This document shows, one piece after another, positions 18,559 to 26,407 of a DNA stretch of 64,000 nt (its first letter is position 1; each line of letters opens with the position of its first letter). This stretch comes from Nocardia sp. MH4 (GTDB lineage: Bacteria > Actinomycetota > Actinomycetes > Mycobacteriales > Mycobacteriaceae). The notes beneath the pieces were generated by a model. The model had not been told where the DNA came from, searched no databases, and was given only the letters and a program-made list of their open reading frames with translations. The translations under genes were made by a program, and so were the position numbers. The stretch spans positions 1 to 64,000 of the forward strand of contig NZ_LPNR01000097.1 in the NCBI RefSeq assembly GCF_019266065.1, given 5' to 3'.

Positions 18559-20049
18559 ATGCAGTCCATCGGCCACTGGATCGACGGCAAGTCCGTCACC
18601 GGCACCAGCGAGGCGATCGCCCCGGTCACCGATCCGGCGACGGGCGCGGTCACCGGCGAGGTGGCCCTGGCGAACGTGGCCGACACCCGCGCGGCGATCG
18701 ACGCCGCGACCGTGGCCTTCGCGACCTGGCGCGACACCTCGCTGACCCGCCGCACCCAGGTGCTGTTCCGGTTCCGCGAGCTGCTCGCCGAGCGCAAGGA
18801 GGAGCTGGCGGCGATCATCACCGCCGAGCACGGCAAGGTGGCCGCCGACGCGCTCGGCGAGGTCACCCGCGGCCTGGAAGTCGTCGAATTCGCCTGTGGC
18901 ATCCCGCATCTGCTCAAGGGCTCGTTCACCGAGAACGCCTCGACCGAGGTCGACATCCATTCCGTGCGCCAGCCACTGGGCCCGGTCGCGATCATCTCGC
19001 CGTTCAATTTCCCGGCCATGGTGCCGATGTGGTTCTTCCCGCTGGCCATCGGCGCGGGCAACACCGTGGTGCTCAAGCCCAGCGAGAAGGACCCGTCGGC
19101 GGCACTGTGGCTGGCGCGGCTGTGGCAGGAGGCCGGGCTGCCCGACGGTGTGTTCAATGTCGTACAGGGCGACAAGGTGGCCGTGGACGAACTGCTCGAC
19201 AACCCCGGCATCAAGGCGGTCTCGTTCGTCGGCTCCACCCCGATCGCCAAGTACGTCTTCCAGCGCGGCACCGCGGCGGGCAAGCGGGTGCAGGCCCTCG
19301 GCGGGGCGAAGAACCACATGGTGGTGCTGCCCGACGCCGATCTGGACCTGGCCGCCGATGCCGCGGTCAACGCGGGCTTCGGCTCGGCGGGTGAGCGGTG
19401 CATGGCGATCAGCGTGGTGGTCGCGGTCGGCGGGGTCGCCGACGAGCTGGTCACCAAGATCGCCGAGCGCGCGTCGACCATCGTCACCGGGGCCGGGACC
19501 TCCGGCGCCGACATGGGTCCGCTGATCACCCGGGCCCACCGCGATCGCGTCGCGGAGTACATCGACGCCGGCGAGAACGCGGGCGCCCGGGTGGTGCTCG
19601 ACGGCCGTCCGCTGATCGTCGAAGGCGCGCCGGACGGATTCTGGCTCGGGCCTACCGTTCTCGACGGGGTGACGCCGTCGATGAGCGTGTACACCGACGA
19701 GATCTTCGGACCGGTGCTCTCGGTCGTGCGGGTCGGCACCTACGAGGAGGCGGTGGCGTTGATCAACGCCAACCGCTACGGCAACGGCACCGCCGTGTTC
19801 ACCAACGACGGCGGCGCGGCGCGGCGGTTCCACCACGAGGTGGAGGTGGGCATGGTCGGGGTCAACGTCCCGATCCCGGTTCCCCTCGCCTACTACAGTT
19901 TCGGCGGCTGGAAGAACTCGCTGTTCGGCGACTCGCACGCGCACGGCACCGACGGCGTGCACTTCTTCACCCGCACCAAGGCGATCACCACCCGCTGGCT
20001 CGACCCCAGCCACGGCGGGCTGGAACTCGGCTTCCCGCAGAACAAGTGA
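18559..20049 (+). CDS. mmsA: CoA-acylating methylmalonate-semialdehyde dehydrogenase
   Basis: A 496-residue aldehyde dehydrogenase of the MMSDH class. It oxidises (methyl)malonate semialdehyde with NAD+ and CoA to propionyl-CoA or acetyl-CoA. Visible: ISPFNFPAMVPMWFFPLAI (the characteristic NFP-MVP-W motif), NAD-binding LKPSEKDPSAA, FVGSTPIAKYVF, and the catalytic Cys in GSAGERCMA near residue 285. The general-base Glu of ordinary ALDHs is replaced (ALGGAKNHM), as expected for CoA-dependent members. It is followed after 19 bp by an omega-aminotransferase, consistent with beta-alanine or beta-aminoisobutyrate catabolism under PucR. Confidence 0.95.
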   Translation: MQSIGHWIDGKSVTGTSEAIAPVTDPATGAVTGEVALANVADTRAAIDAATVAFATWRDTSLTRRTQVLFRFRELLAERKEELAAIITAEHGKVAADALGEVTRGLEVVEFACGIPHLLKGSFTENASTEVDIHSVRQPLGPVAIISPFNFPAMVPMWFFPLAIGAGNTVVLKPSEKDPSAALWLARLWQEAGLPDGVFNVVQGDKVAVDELLDNPGIKAVSFVGSTPIAKYVFQRGTAAGKRVQALGGAKNHMVVLPDADLDLAADAAVNAGFGSAGERCMAISVVVAVGGVADELVTKIAERASTIVTGAGTSGADMGPLITRAHRDRVAEYIDAGENAGARVVLDGRPLIVEGAPDGFWLGPTVLDGVTPSMSVYTDEIFGPVLSVVRVGTYEEAVALINANRYGNGTAVFTNDGGAARRFHHEVEVGMVGVNVPIPVPLAYYSFGGWKNSLFGDSHAHGTDGVHFFTRTKAITTRWLDPSHGGLELGFPQNK

Positions 20050-20068
20050 CCGGACAGGAGCATTGTCG

Positions 20069-21415
20069 ATGACGCTTTCCGACGAGGCCGCCCGCGCCTA
20101 CGAACTCGATCGCCGCCACGTCTTCCATTCCTGGTCGGCGCAGGCCCAGGTGTCGCCGATCGTCCTCACCGCCGCCGAGGGCTGCTACGTGTGGGACGGC
20201 GAGGGCAACCGGCTGCTCGACTTCTCCTCGATGATGGTGAACACCAATATCGGGCACCAGCATCCGAAGGTGGTCGCCGCGATCGCCGCGCAGGCGGCCG
20301 AACTGTGCACGGTCGGCCCGGCCTTCGCCAATGCCGCCCGGTCCGAGGCGGCCCGGCTGATCAGCGAGCTCACGCCGGGGGACCTGGACAAGATCTTCTT
20401 CACCAACGGCGGCGCCGACGCGGTCGAGCACGCCATCCGGATGGCGCGCCTGCACACCGGACGGCCGAAAGTGCTCGCGCGGTACCGCTCCTATCACGGC
20501 GGTACCGAGACGGCGGTCAATGTCACCGGTGACCCGCGGCGCTGGCCCAACGACCACGGCACCAGCGGGGTGGTGCACTTCTTCGGCCCGTTCCTGTACC
20601 GCTCGGAGTTCCACGCGAGCGACGAAGCACAGGAGACCCAGCGCGCCCTCGAGCATCTCGAGCGCACCATCGCGATGGAGGGTCCGGCCACGATCGCGGC
20701 GATCGTGCTGGAATCGGTGCCGGGCACCGCGGGCATCATGGTGCCGACCACCGAGTACATGCGCGGCGTGCGGGAGCTGTGCGACCGGCACGGCATCGTG
20801 TTCATCGCCGACGAGGTGATGGCGGGCTTCGGCCGCACCGGAAAATGGTTCGCCATCGACAATTTCGAGGTTGTGCCGGATCTGATCACCTTCGCCAAAG
20901 GCGTGAACTCCGGCTACGTGCCGCTGGGCGGCGTCGCGATCAGCGCCGCCATCGCGGCGACCTTCGCCGACCGGCCGTACCCGGGCGGGCTCACCTATTC
21001 GGGTCATCCGCTGGCGACCGCGGCGGCGGTGGCCACGATCACCGCGATGCGCGAGGAGCGGATCGTGGAGAACGCGGCCGAGATCGGCGCGCGGGTCATC
21101 GGGCCGGGGCTGCGGGAACTCGCGCAGCGGCATCCGAGCATCGGTGAGGTACGCGGGCTCGGGGTGTTCTGGGCGCTCGAGCTGGTACGCGACCGTGCCA
21201 CCAGGGAACCGCTGGCCCCCTACGGCGGCACCAGTCCCGCGATGACCGAACTCGTCGCCGCCTGTCGGCGCGGCGGACTGCTGACATTCGTGAACTTCAA
21301 CCGGCTGCACGTGGTGCCGCCGTGCGTGATCACCGAGTCCGAGGTCAAAGAGGGGCTGGCGATTCTCGACCAGGCGCTCACCATCGCCGACGCGCACACC
21401 GTCGACGCGCCGTAG
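20069..21415 (+). CDS. Class III (omega-amino acid) aminotransferase
   Basis: A 448-residue PLP enzyme, probably beta-alanine/GABA:pyruvate or oxoglutarate transaminase. NTNIGHQHPKVVAAI and FTNGGADAVEHAIRMAR (phosphate-binding loop) lie N-terminally, FIADEVMAGFGRTGKWFA carries the PLP-contacting Asp, and the Schiff-base Lys is in LITFAKGVNSGYVPLGG near residue 272. ATG 20069 lies 8 bases after AGGAG; an upstream TTG would overlap that site. With the preceding dehydrogenase it converts an omega-amino acid to its semialdehyde and then to an acyl-CoA. Confidence 0.92.
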   Translation: MTLSDEAARAYELDRRHVFHSWSAQAQVSPIVLTAAEGCYVWDGEGNRLLDFSSMMVNTNIGHQHPKVVAAIAAQAAELCTVGPAFANAARSEAARLISELTPGDLDKIFFTNGGADAVEHAIRMARLHTGRPKVLARYRSYHGGTETAVNVTGDPRRWPNDHGTSGVVHFFGPFLYRSEFHASDEAQETQRALEHLERTIAMEGPATIAAIVLESVPGTAGIMVPTTEYMRGVRELCDRHGIVFIADEVMAGFGRTGKWFAIDNFEVVPDLITFAKGVNSGYVPLGGVAISAAIAATFADRPYPGGLTYSGHPLATAAAVATITAMREERIVENAAEIGARVIGPGLRELAQRHPSIGEVRGLGVFWALELVRDRATREPLAPYGGTSPAMTELVAACRRGGLLTFVNFNRLHVVPPCVITESEVKEGLAILDQALTIADAHTVDAP

Positions 21416-21473
21416 GACCGGCCGTTTCGCGGCGGGCGGAATGCGCCCGCCGCGGGACGCGTTGTCCCGGAGC

Positions 21474-21887
21474 GTGACTGATACCGCAGTGCTTTCCGAC
21501 GAACTGAAGTCGTATCTGGACGAGGAGAAGGTCTACGCGACCGTCGCCACGGTCGGCGCGAACGGGCACCCGCATCTGACCGTCGTCTGGATCAAGCGCG
21601 AGGGCGACGAGCTGCTGTTCTCCACCACCGTCGCGCGGCAGCAGGCCAAGAACCTCGTGCGCGACCCGCGGATCACGGTGATGGTGAACCCGCCGGAGCG
21701 GCCGTTCCTCTACGCCGAGATCCGGGGCACGGCCACCACCATCCCGGATCCGGAGCGCGCGCTGCCCGACGAGATGTCGCTCAAGTACACCGGCAAGCCC
21801 TACCGCGAGTTCAACCCGGCCTCCGTCGACGACGCGGAGCGGGTGATCGTGCGGATCACCCCGCACCGGGTCGCCGGTCGCCTCTGA
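21474..21887 (+). CDS. PPOX-class F420/FMN-binding protein
   Basis: A 137-residue split-barrel protein of the pyridoxamine-phosphate-oxidase superfamily. It has YATVATVGANGHPHLTVVW, LLFSTTVARQQAKNLVRDPR (cofactor phosphate-binding Lys/Arg) and ITVMVNPPERPFLYAEIRG, typical of F420-dependent actinobacterial members (TIGR03618-like). GTG 21474 is used because the domain begins there. The reaction partner is unknown. It follows the aminotransferase by 58 bp and may be cotranscribed; it converges with efpA. Confidence 0.87.
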   Translation: MTDTAVLSDELKSYLDEEKVYATVATVGANGHPHLTVVWIKREGDELLFSTTVARQQAKNLVRDPRITVMVNPPERPFLYAEIRGTATTIPDPERALPDEMSLKYTGKPYREFNPASVDDAERVIVRITPHRVAGRL

Positions 21888-21908
21888 GCGGACCGGGGCC
21901 CGGCGGTC

Positions 21909-23369
21909 TCAGGCGCGCTGGGCCTCGTCCTGGGCGTGCTGGGCCTGGACCAGCTGCTGCGGGGTGAACCGCAACGTCAGCGCGACCAGTGCGGCGAGCA
22001 CCGCCAGACCGGCGCAGCACAGCAGCACCAGGGTGTAACCGCTGTTGAGCGCGTCGATCTCGGCCGTGGTCATGTCCGCGGCCCGGCCGTCGCGCCCGCC
22101 CAGGGACAGGGTGCGCGAGGCGGCGATCGGGCTGAGCAGGCCGATCGCGATCGGGGTCGCCAGGTTCATGAACATCTGCCCGACCGCCGAGAGCGGGCCG
22201 ATGTTCGACGACGGCACCCCGACCAGCACGCACAGCGGCGCCAGCACCATGGCGACGCCGACGCCGAAGCCGATCACCAGCAGCAGCGCCAGCAGGGTCG
22301 GCAGGTACTGCACGTGCCGGTCCAGCGTCGACCCGAACAGCAGCCCGCAGGCCAGCACGACCGCCGCCGCCGACAGCAGCCAGCGCGGCGCGATCACCAG
22401 CGCCGCCTTCGACGCCACCGCGCCGCCGACACCGATGCCGATGGTGAACGGGATCGAGGCGACACCGGCCTGCAACGGGCTGTAGCCGAGCACGTTCTGC
22501 AACAGCTGGGCCACGAAGAACGTCATCGCGCCGAGCACCGCGCCCGCCAGGAAGATCAGCGCGAAGGTGGCGACCCGGTCGCGGCTGTCGAACAGCGACC
22601 ACGGCAGCAGCGGATCGGCCTCGCGGCGCTCGGTGAGCACGAAGACCACCAGCAGCGCGAAACCGCCGATCAGCGAGCCGAGGATGAGCGGACTGGTCCA
22701 GCCCATCGCCGGGCCCTCGGTCGCGCCGAACACGATCGTCGCGCAGGCGAGTGTGCCGAGGATGGCGCCCTTGATGTCGAGCGGGGTGCGGTGGTGGGCG
22801 GTGTCGGTGAGCTTGTAGACCGCGCCGAGCACGATCAGCGCGCCGATCGGCACATTGATCAGGAAGATCCAGCGCCAGGAGAACTCGGTGAGCGCACCGC
22901 CGACGACCAGGCCGCCGACCGAGCCGATACCCGCCATGGAGCCGACGATCGCGATCGCCTGGTTGCGGGCGGGCCCCGGCGCGAAGGTGGTGGCCACCAG
23001 CGCGAACGCGGTCGGTGCCGCGATCGCGGCACCGGCGCCCTGGAAGGCGCGCGAGATCAGCAGCATCGCCTCGCCGGTGGCCAGGCCGCAGGCGAGCGAG
23101 GCCGCGGTGAACAGGCCGACGCCGTAGATCAGCATGCGCTTGCGGCCGAACGCGTCACCGAGCCTGCCGCCGAGCAGCATCAGCCCGGCGAAGGTCAGGC
23201 CGTAGGAGGTCACCGTCCACGCGCTGCCCGAGCTGGACAGCCCCATCTCCTCCTGCAGGCGCGGCAGGGCGAAGATCACGACGGTGCCGTCGAGCACGAC
23301 CATGAGCTGCAGGCCGCTCAGTACGAGGATGGCGAGGCCGAAGGCCCGCTTCGTCACCGGATACTGCAT
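21909..23369 (-). CDS. efpA: EfpA-like MFS drug exporter (DHA2, 14 TM)
   Basis: About 486 residues with roughly 14 hydrophobic helices. The MFS signature LGGRLGDAFGRKRMLIYGVG follows TM2, motif C lies around AGIGSVGGLVVGGALTEFSWRW, and a C-terminal FTPQQLVQAQ tail closely resembles the TPQQVAHAQ end of M. tuberculosis EfpA (Rv2846c). Position next to cysG also matches that locus. The D/E and R of TM1 (LMVVLDGTVVIFALPRLQ) support proton-coupled antiport. ATG 23369 is preferred, with longer in-frame starts possible. Function inferred as efflux of lipids or drugs. Confidence 0.88.
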   Translation of the reverse strand: MQYPVTKRAFGLAILVLSGLQLMVVLDGTVVIFALPRLQEEMGLSSSGSAWTVTSYGLTFAGLMLLGGRLGDAFGRKRMLIYGVGLFTAASLACGLATGEAMLLISRAFQGAGAAIAAPTAFALVATTFAPGPARNQAIAIVGSMAGIGSVGGLVVGGALTEFSWRWIFLINVPIGALIVLGAVYKLTDTAHHRTPLDIKGAILGTLACATIVFGATEGPAMGWTSPLILGSLIGGFALLVVFVLTERREADPLLPWSLFDSRDRVATFALIFLAGAVLGAMTFFVAQLLQNVLGYSPLQAGVASIPFTIGIGVGGAVASKAALVIAPRWLLSAAAVVLACGLLFGSTLDRHVQYLPTLLALLLVIGFGVGVAMVLAPLCVLVGVPSSNIGPLSAVGQMFMNLATPIAIGLLSPIAASRTLSLGGRDGRAADMTTAEIDALNSGYTLVLLCCAGLAVLAALVALTLRFTPQQLVQAQHAQDEAQRA

Positions 23370-23447
23370 CGTCGCAGCGGGTTTATCGAGCACAACGAGG
23401 CAGTGTAATTGGCGCGGCGGCAACGCACGGGTGCGCGGCCCGCGAAG

Positions 23448-24689
23448 CTAGTCCAGCCCGAAACCCGCGGTCGGGCCGATGACGATGATCGCCGGCGGCC
23501 GGATGCCCTCGGACTTGACCTTCTCGGCGACCGTGCCCAGATCAGCCCGTACCACCCGCTGGGTGCGCAGCGTGCCCTCCTGGATGACCGCGGCGGGCGT
23601 CTCGGCCGGGCGGCCACCGGCCAGCAGCGCGTCGGCGAACTTGTCGATCCGCTCCACGGCCATCATCAGCACGAGGGTGCCGCGCAGCTTGGCCAGCGCC
23701 GCCCAGTCGACCAGCGAATCGGGGTGATCGGGGGCGACGTGCCCGCTGACCACGACGAACTCGTGGGTCACGCCCCGATGGGTCACCGGGATGCCCGCGG
23801 CGCCGGGCACCGAGATCGGGCTGGTGATGCCGGGCACCACGGTCACCGGGATCCCCGCCTCGGCGCAGGCTTCGAGCTCCTCGTACCCGCGGCCGAACAC
23901 GTACGGGTCGCCGCCCTTGAGCCGGACGACGAACTTGCCCGCCTTGGCCCCTTCGACCAGGGCCAGATTGATCGCCTCCTGCGCCATCGAGCGGCCGTAG
24001 GGGATCTTCGCCGCGTCGATCACCTCGACGTGCGGTCCCAGCTCGGCCAGCAGTTCCGGCGGCGCGAGCCGATCGGCGACGACCAGATCGGCGCGGGCGA
24101 GCAGCCTGCGGCCGCGCACGGTGATCAGGTCCGGGTCGCCCGGTCCGCCGCCGACCAGGGCGACGCCGGGGGTCACCGGCTCCGAATCGTCGGTCACCAC
24201 ACCGGATTGCAGCGCCTCGAGCAGGCCGTTGCGCACGGCGGCCGAGCGCCGGTGCGCGCCACCGGCCAGCACGCCGAGGGTCAGCCCGTCGTAGCGGGCG
24301 GTGGCGGGGGTGACGGCGGTGCCGTCACGGGCGACATCGGCGCGCACGCAGAAGATCCGCTTCGCGGTCGCCTCGGCGACCACCGCGGCATTGGTCTCGG
24401 GTTCGTCGGTGCAGGCCATCGCGTACCAGGCCGCGTCGAGGTCGCCGTCGGCGTAGGCACGCAGTTCGACGGTGATCTGACCGGCGGTCGCCATGCCTTC
24501 GACGGCCGGCGTGACCGCCTTGCTGATCACGTGGACGTCGGCGCCCGCGGCCACCAGCAGGCCGAGGCGGCGCTGGGCGACGGTGCCGCCGCCGACCACA
24601 ACTACTCTGCGTCCGCGCAGATCGAGCCCGACCAGGTAGTTCGGGTCGCCTGCGGGCGGGGTCGATGCGGTGTCAGACGTGTTCGGCAC
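23448..24689 (-). CDS. cysG: Siroheme/cobalamin enzyme: precorrin-2 dehydrogenase fused to uroporphyrinogen-III methyltransferase
   Basis: About 413 residues with two domains. Residues ~15-170 form the NAD-dependent precorrin-2 dehydrogenase/ferrochelatase part (YLVGLDLRGRRVVVVGGGTVAQRR). Residues ~175-410 are the SAM-dependent uroporphyrinogen-III methyltransferase: ALVGGGPGDPDLITVRGRR, VRLKGGDPYVFGRGYEE and VPGITSPISVPGAAGIPVTHR. The product precorrin-2/sirohydrochlorin feeds siroheme and the cobalamin genes at 32266-37235. GTG 24689 fits the start of the conserved part; the frame is open to 24815 without conserved residues. Confidence 0.94.
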   Translation of the reverse strand: MPNTSDTASTPPAGDPNYLVGLDLRGRRVVVVGGGTVAQRRLGLLVAAGADVHVISKAVTPAVEGMATAGQITVELRAYADGDLDAAWYAMACTDEPETNAAVVAEATAKRIFCVRADVARDGTAVTPATARYDGLTLGVLAGGAHRRSAAVRNGLLEALQSGVVTDDSEPVTPGVALVGGGPGDPDLITVRGRRLLARADLVVADRLAPPELLAELGPHVEVIDAAKIPYGRSMAQEAINLALVEGAKAGKFVVRLKGGDPYVFGRGYEELEACAEAGIPVTVVPGITSPISVPGAAGIPVTHRGVTHEFVVVSGHVAPDHPDSLVDWAALAKLRGTLVLMMAVERIDKFADALLAGGRPAETPAAVIQEGTLRTQRVVRADLGTVAEKVKSEGIRPPAIIVIGPTAGFGLD

Positions 24690-24813
24690 AGTGTCCCAGC
24701 CTAGTTCCTGGCTCGCCGCCCGCCGAACGGGCCCGCCGACACCGCCGCCGCGATCGCCCGCCGTCGGCGCGCCCGCGTTGCCGTGGGGTCCCGGTGGCGC
24801 GACAGTGGAGACC

Positions 24814-25287
24814 ATGACCGAGCCGGACGCACTTCTCGCCGTGGCCTACGACGAAGCCCTGCGCGGGCGGGCCGAGGGCGGTGTCCCCATCGGCGCCGCG
24901 CTGTTCGACGCCGACGGCACGCTGCTCGGACGCGGCCACAATTGCCGGGTCCAGAACGACGACCCGAGCGCGCACGCCGAGACCGACGCCTTCCGCGCCG
25001 CGGGGCGTCGCCGCGACTACCGCTCCACGATCATGGTGACCACCCTGTCGCCGTGCTGGTATTGCAGCGGCCTGGTCCGCCAGTTCGGCATCGGCACCGT
25101 GATCATCGGCGAGGCGCGCACCTTCCACGGCGGCCACGACTGGCTCGCCGACCACGGCGTACGGGTGCTCGTCCTCGACGATCCGCGGTGTGTGGCGCTG
25201 ATGACCGAGTTCATCGCCGACCGCCCCGACCTGTGGTTCGAGGACATCGGCGGCGCCGACGCACCGACCAGGGAGACGCCGGCATGA
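24814..25287 (+). CDS. Yeast-type cytosine deaminase (CDA fold)
   Basis: A 157-residue zinc deaminase. HAETDAFR provides the zinc His and catalytic Glu, and TLSPCWYCSG the two zinc Cys. Beyond the general nucleoside-deaminase pattern it follows Saccharomyces Fcy1 along its length: GVPIGAALFDADG, LGRGHNCRVQ, VIIGEARTF, LDDPRCVALMTEFI and the C-terminal DLWFEDIGG. I therefore infer cytosine to uracil conversion rather than guanine or tRNA-adenosine deamination. A GTGGAG site precedes the ATG. Its TGA overlaps the ATG of the following ORF remnant. Confidence 0.88.
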   Translation: MTEPDALLAVAYDEALRGRAEGGVPIGAALFDADGTLLGRGHNCRVQNDDPSAHAETDAFRAAGRRRDYRSTIMVTTLSPCWYCSGLVRQFGIGTVIIGEARTFHGGHDWLADHGVRVLVLDDPRCVALMTEFIADRPDLWFEDIGGADAPTRETPA

Positions 25288-25427
25288 GCGGCGCCATCGC
25301 CTCGGTCGATCTGGCCCGCTGGCGCACCGGCGGTGCCGCGGCCGCCGCGGTGCGGCGCGAGGTGGGCGAGAGTCTGCGCCGGGCCGACTTCCTGCGCGTG
25401 CGCCTGGACGCCATCACACTGACCTGA
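25284..25427 (+). pseudogene. Remnant of a 2-oxoglutarate/isopenicillin-N-synthase-type dioxygenase N-terminus
   Basis: A 47-codon ORF whose ATG overlaps the deaminase stop (ATGA). The peptide IASVDLARWRTGG..AAAVRREVGESLRRADFLRV strongly resembles the opening helix-strand of the IPNS-like Fe(II)/2OG oxygenase family, which usually continues for ~300 residues. Here it stops within ten residues of that motif and none of the jelly-roll, HxD or RxS parts follow before the next gene. I read it as a truncated gene left in a former operon with the deaminase; a genuine small protein is possible but less likely. Confidence 0.5.
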
Positions 25428-25455
25428 CCGGTGCGCCCCGTACACTCGCGACCCA
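25419..25455 (+). promoter_or_regulatory. Putative leaderless promoter of the secreted hydrolase gene
   Basis: CTGACC (25419-25424) and TACACT (25441-25446) are spaced 16 bp, and the ATG at 25455 is 8 bases after the -10 without a ribosome site. It lies inside the end of the dioxygenase remnant. Confidence 0.4.
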
Positions 25456-26405
25456 TGCCCGCCTGGTCCCGCCTCGTCCCGATCATCGCCGCCCTTCTGC
25501 TGGCAGGGCCGGGGCCCGCCGTCGCCGCCCCGACCTACGAGCCCGCGGCCGGTGTCGAAGCGCACTACGCCGCGCCGGGCCCGTTCGCCGTGACCGAGCG
25601 GATCGGCGAACTGTGTTGCGACACCACCGGTGCCGCGTTCGACCTGTGGTATCCGAGCGAGCTCGGCACCGGCCATCCGATCGTGCTGTTCGGTGACGGC
25701 ACGCAGGCGGTGCCCACCCAGTACCGGCATCTGCTGCGGCACTTCGCGTCGTGGGGATTCGTGGTGATCGCCACGCAGAACCAGTACACCGGTTCCGGTA
25801 TCGACATCCTCGCCTCACTCGACCGCCTGATCGCCGAATCCGCCGATCCGACCAGCGTTTTCGCCGGGCGGCTCGACCACACGGCGGTGGGCGTGGTGGG
25901 TCATTCCCAGGGCGCGTCCGGTGCCCTCAACGCGATGCGGCGCGCCGGTGGGGCGATCCGCACCGCGATCACCGTCGAACTGCCCCGCACCGGCCTGTGC
26001 TCGGATGCCCTCAGCTGCACCGATCCGGCCGCGATCGATACCGGCTCGGTGTTCCTGATCAACGGCTCGGCCGACACCCTGATCTCCCCGTCGGAGCAGT
26101 CGCTGCCGGTCGAGGTCGTCGGCGTCCAGTCCCACCGCGCCTACTACGACGCGCTCACCGTGCCGAAGGTGTGGGCGACGCTCGAGGGCGCCGACCACAA
26201 CGATATCCAGGGCGATCCCGGCTGCGCGGACAACCAGCTCGCCTGTGGCACCGGCGTGTACGGCTTCCTCGGCTATCCGACGGCGTGGCTGGCCGCGCGG
26301 CTGCGCGGCGATGCCCGCGCCGCGGCGGCCTTCGTCTCCGGCTCCGGCGCGCTGTTCGCGCCGTCACCGCACTGGCGCAATCAGACCGGCACTTTCACCG
26401 GCTGA
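25455..26405 (+). CDS. Secreted alpha/beta hydrolase
   Basis: A 316-residue protein with a signal peptide (Arg at position 5, hydrophobic LVPIIAALLLAGPGPAVA) and a poly(ester)ase/PAF-acetylhydrolase-like alpha/beta fold. VVGHSQGASGALNA holds the nucleophilic Ser, FLINGSADTLISP the acid-loop region, and LEGADHNDIQGD the catalytic His. FGDGTQAVPTQYRHLLRHFASWGFVV forms the early core strands. Cys pairs (ELCCD, GCADNQLACG) suggest disulfides. It probably cleaves an ester or lactone outside the membrane. It ends 2 bp from the convergent DoxX-like gene. Confidence 0.85.
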   Translation: MPAWSRLVPIIAALLLAGPGPAVAAPTYEPAAGVEAHYAAPGPFAVTERIGELCCDTTGAAFDLWYPSELGTGHPIVLFGDGTQAVPTQYRHLLRHFASWGFVVIATQNQYTGSGIDILASLDRLIAESADPTSVFAGRLDHTAVGVVGHSQGASGALNAMRRAGGAIRTAITVELPRTGLCSDALSCTDPAAIDTGSVFLINGSADTLISPSEQSLPVEVVGVQSHRAYYDALTVPKVWATLEGADHNDIQGDPGCADNQLACGTGVYGFLGYPTAWLAARLRGDARAAAAFVSGSGALFAPSPHWRNQTGTFTG

Positions 26406-26407
26406 TC

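Noticed and set aside
16806..19739. A 977-codon reading of the PucR gene
   Set aside because: The upstream part is antisense to mmsA and without homology; the PucR domain begins at GTG 18449.
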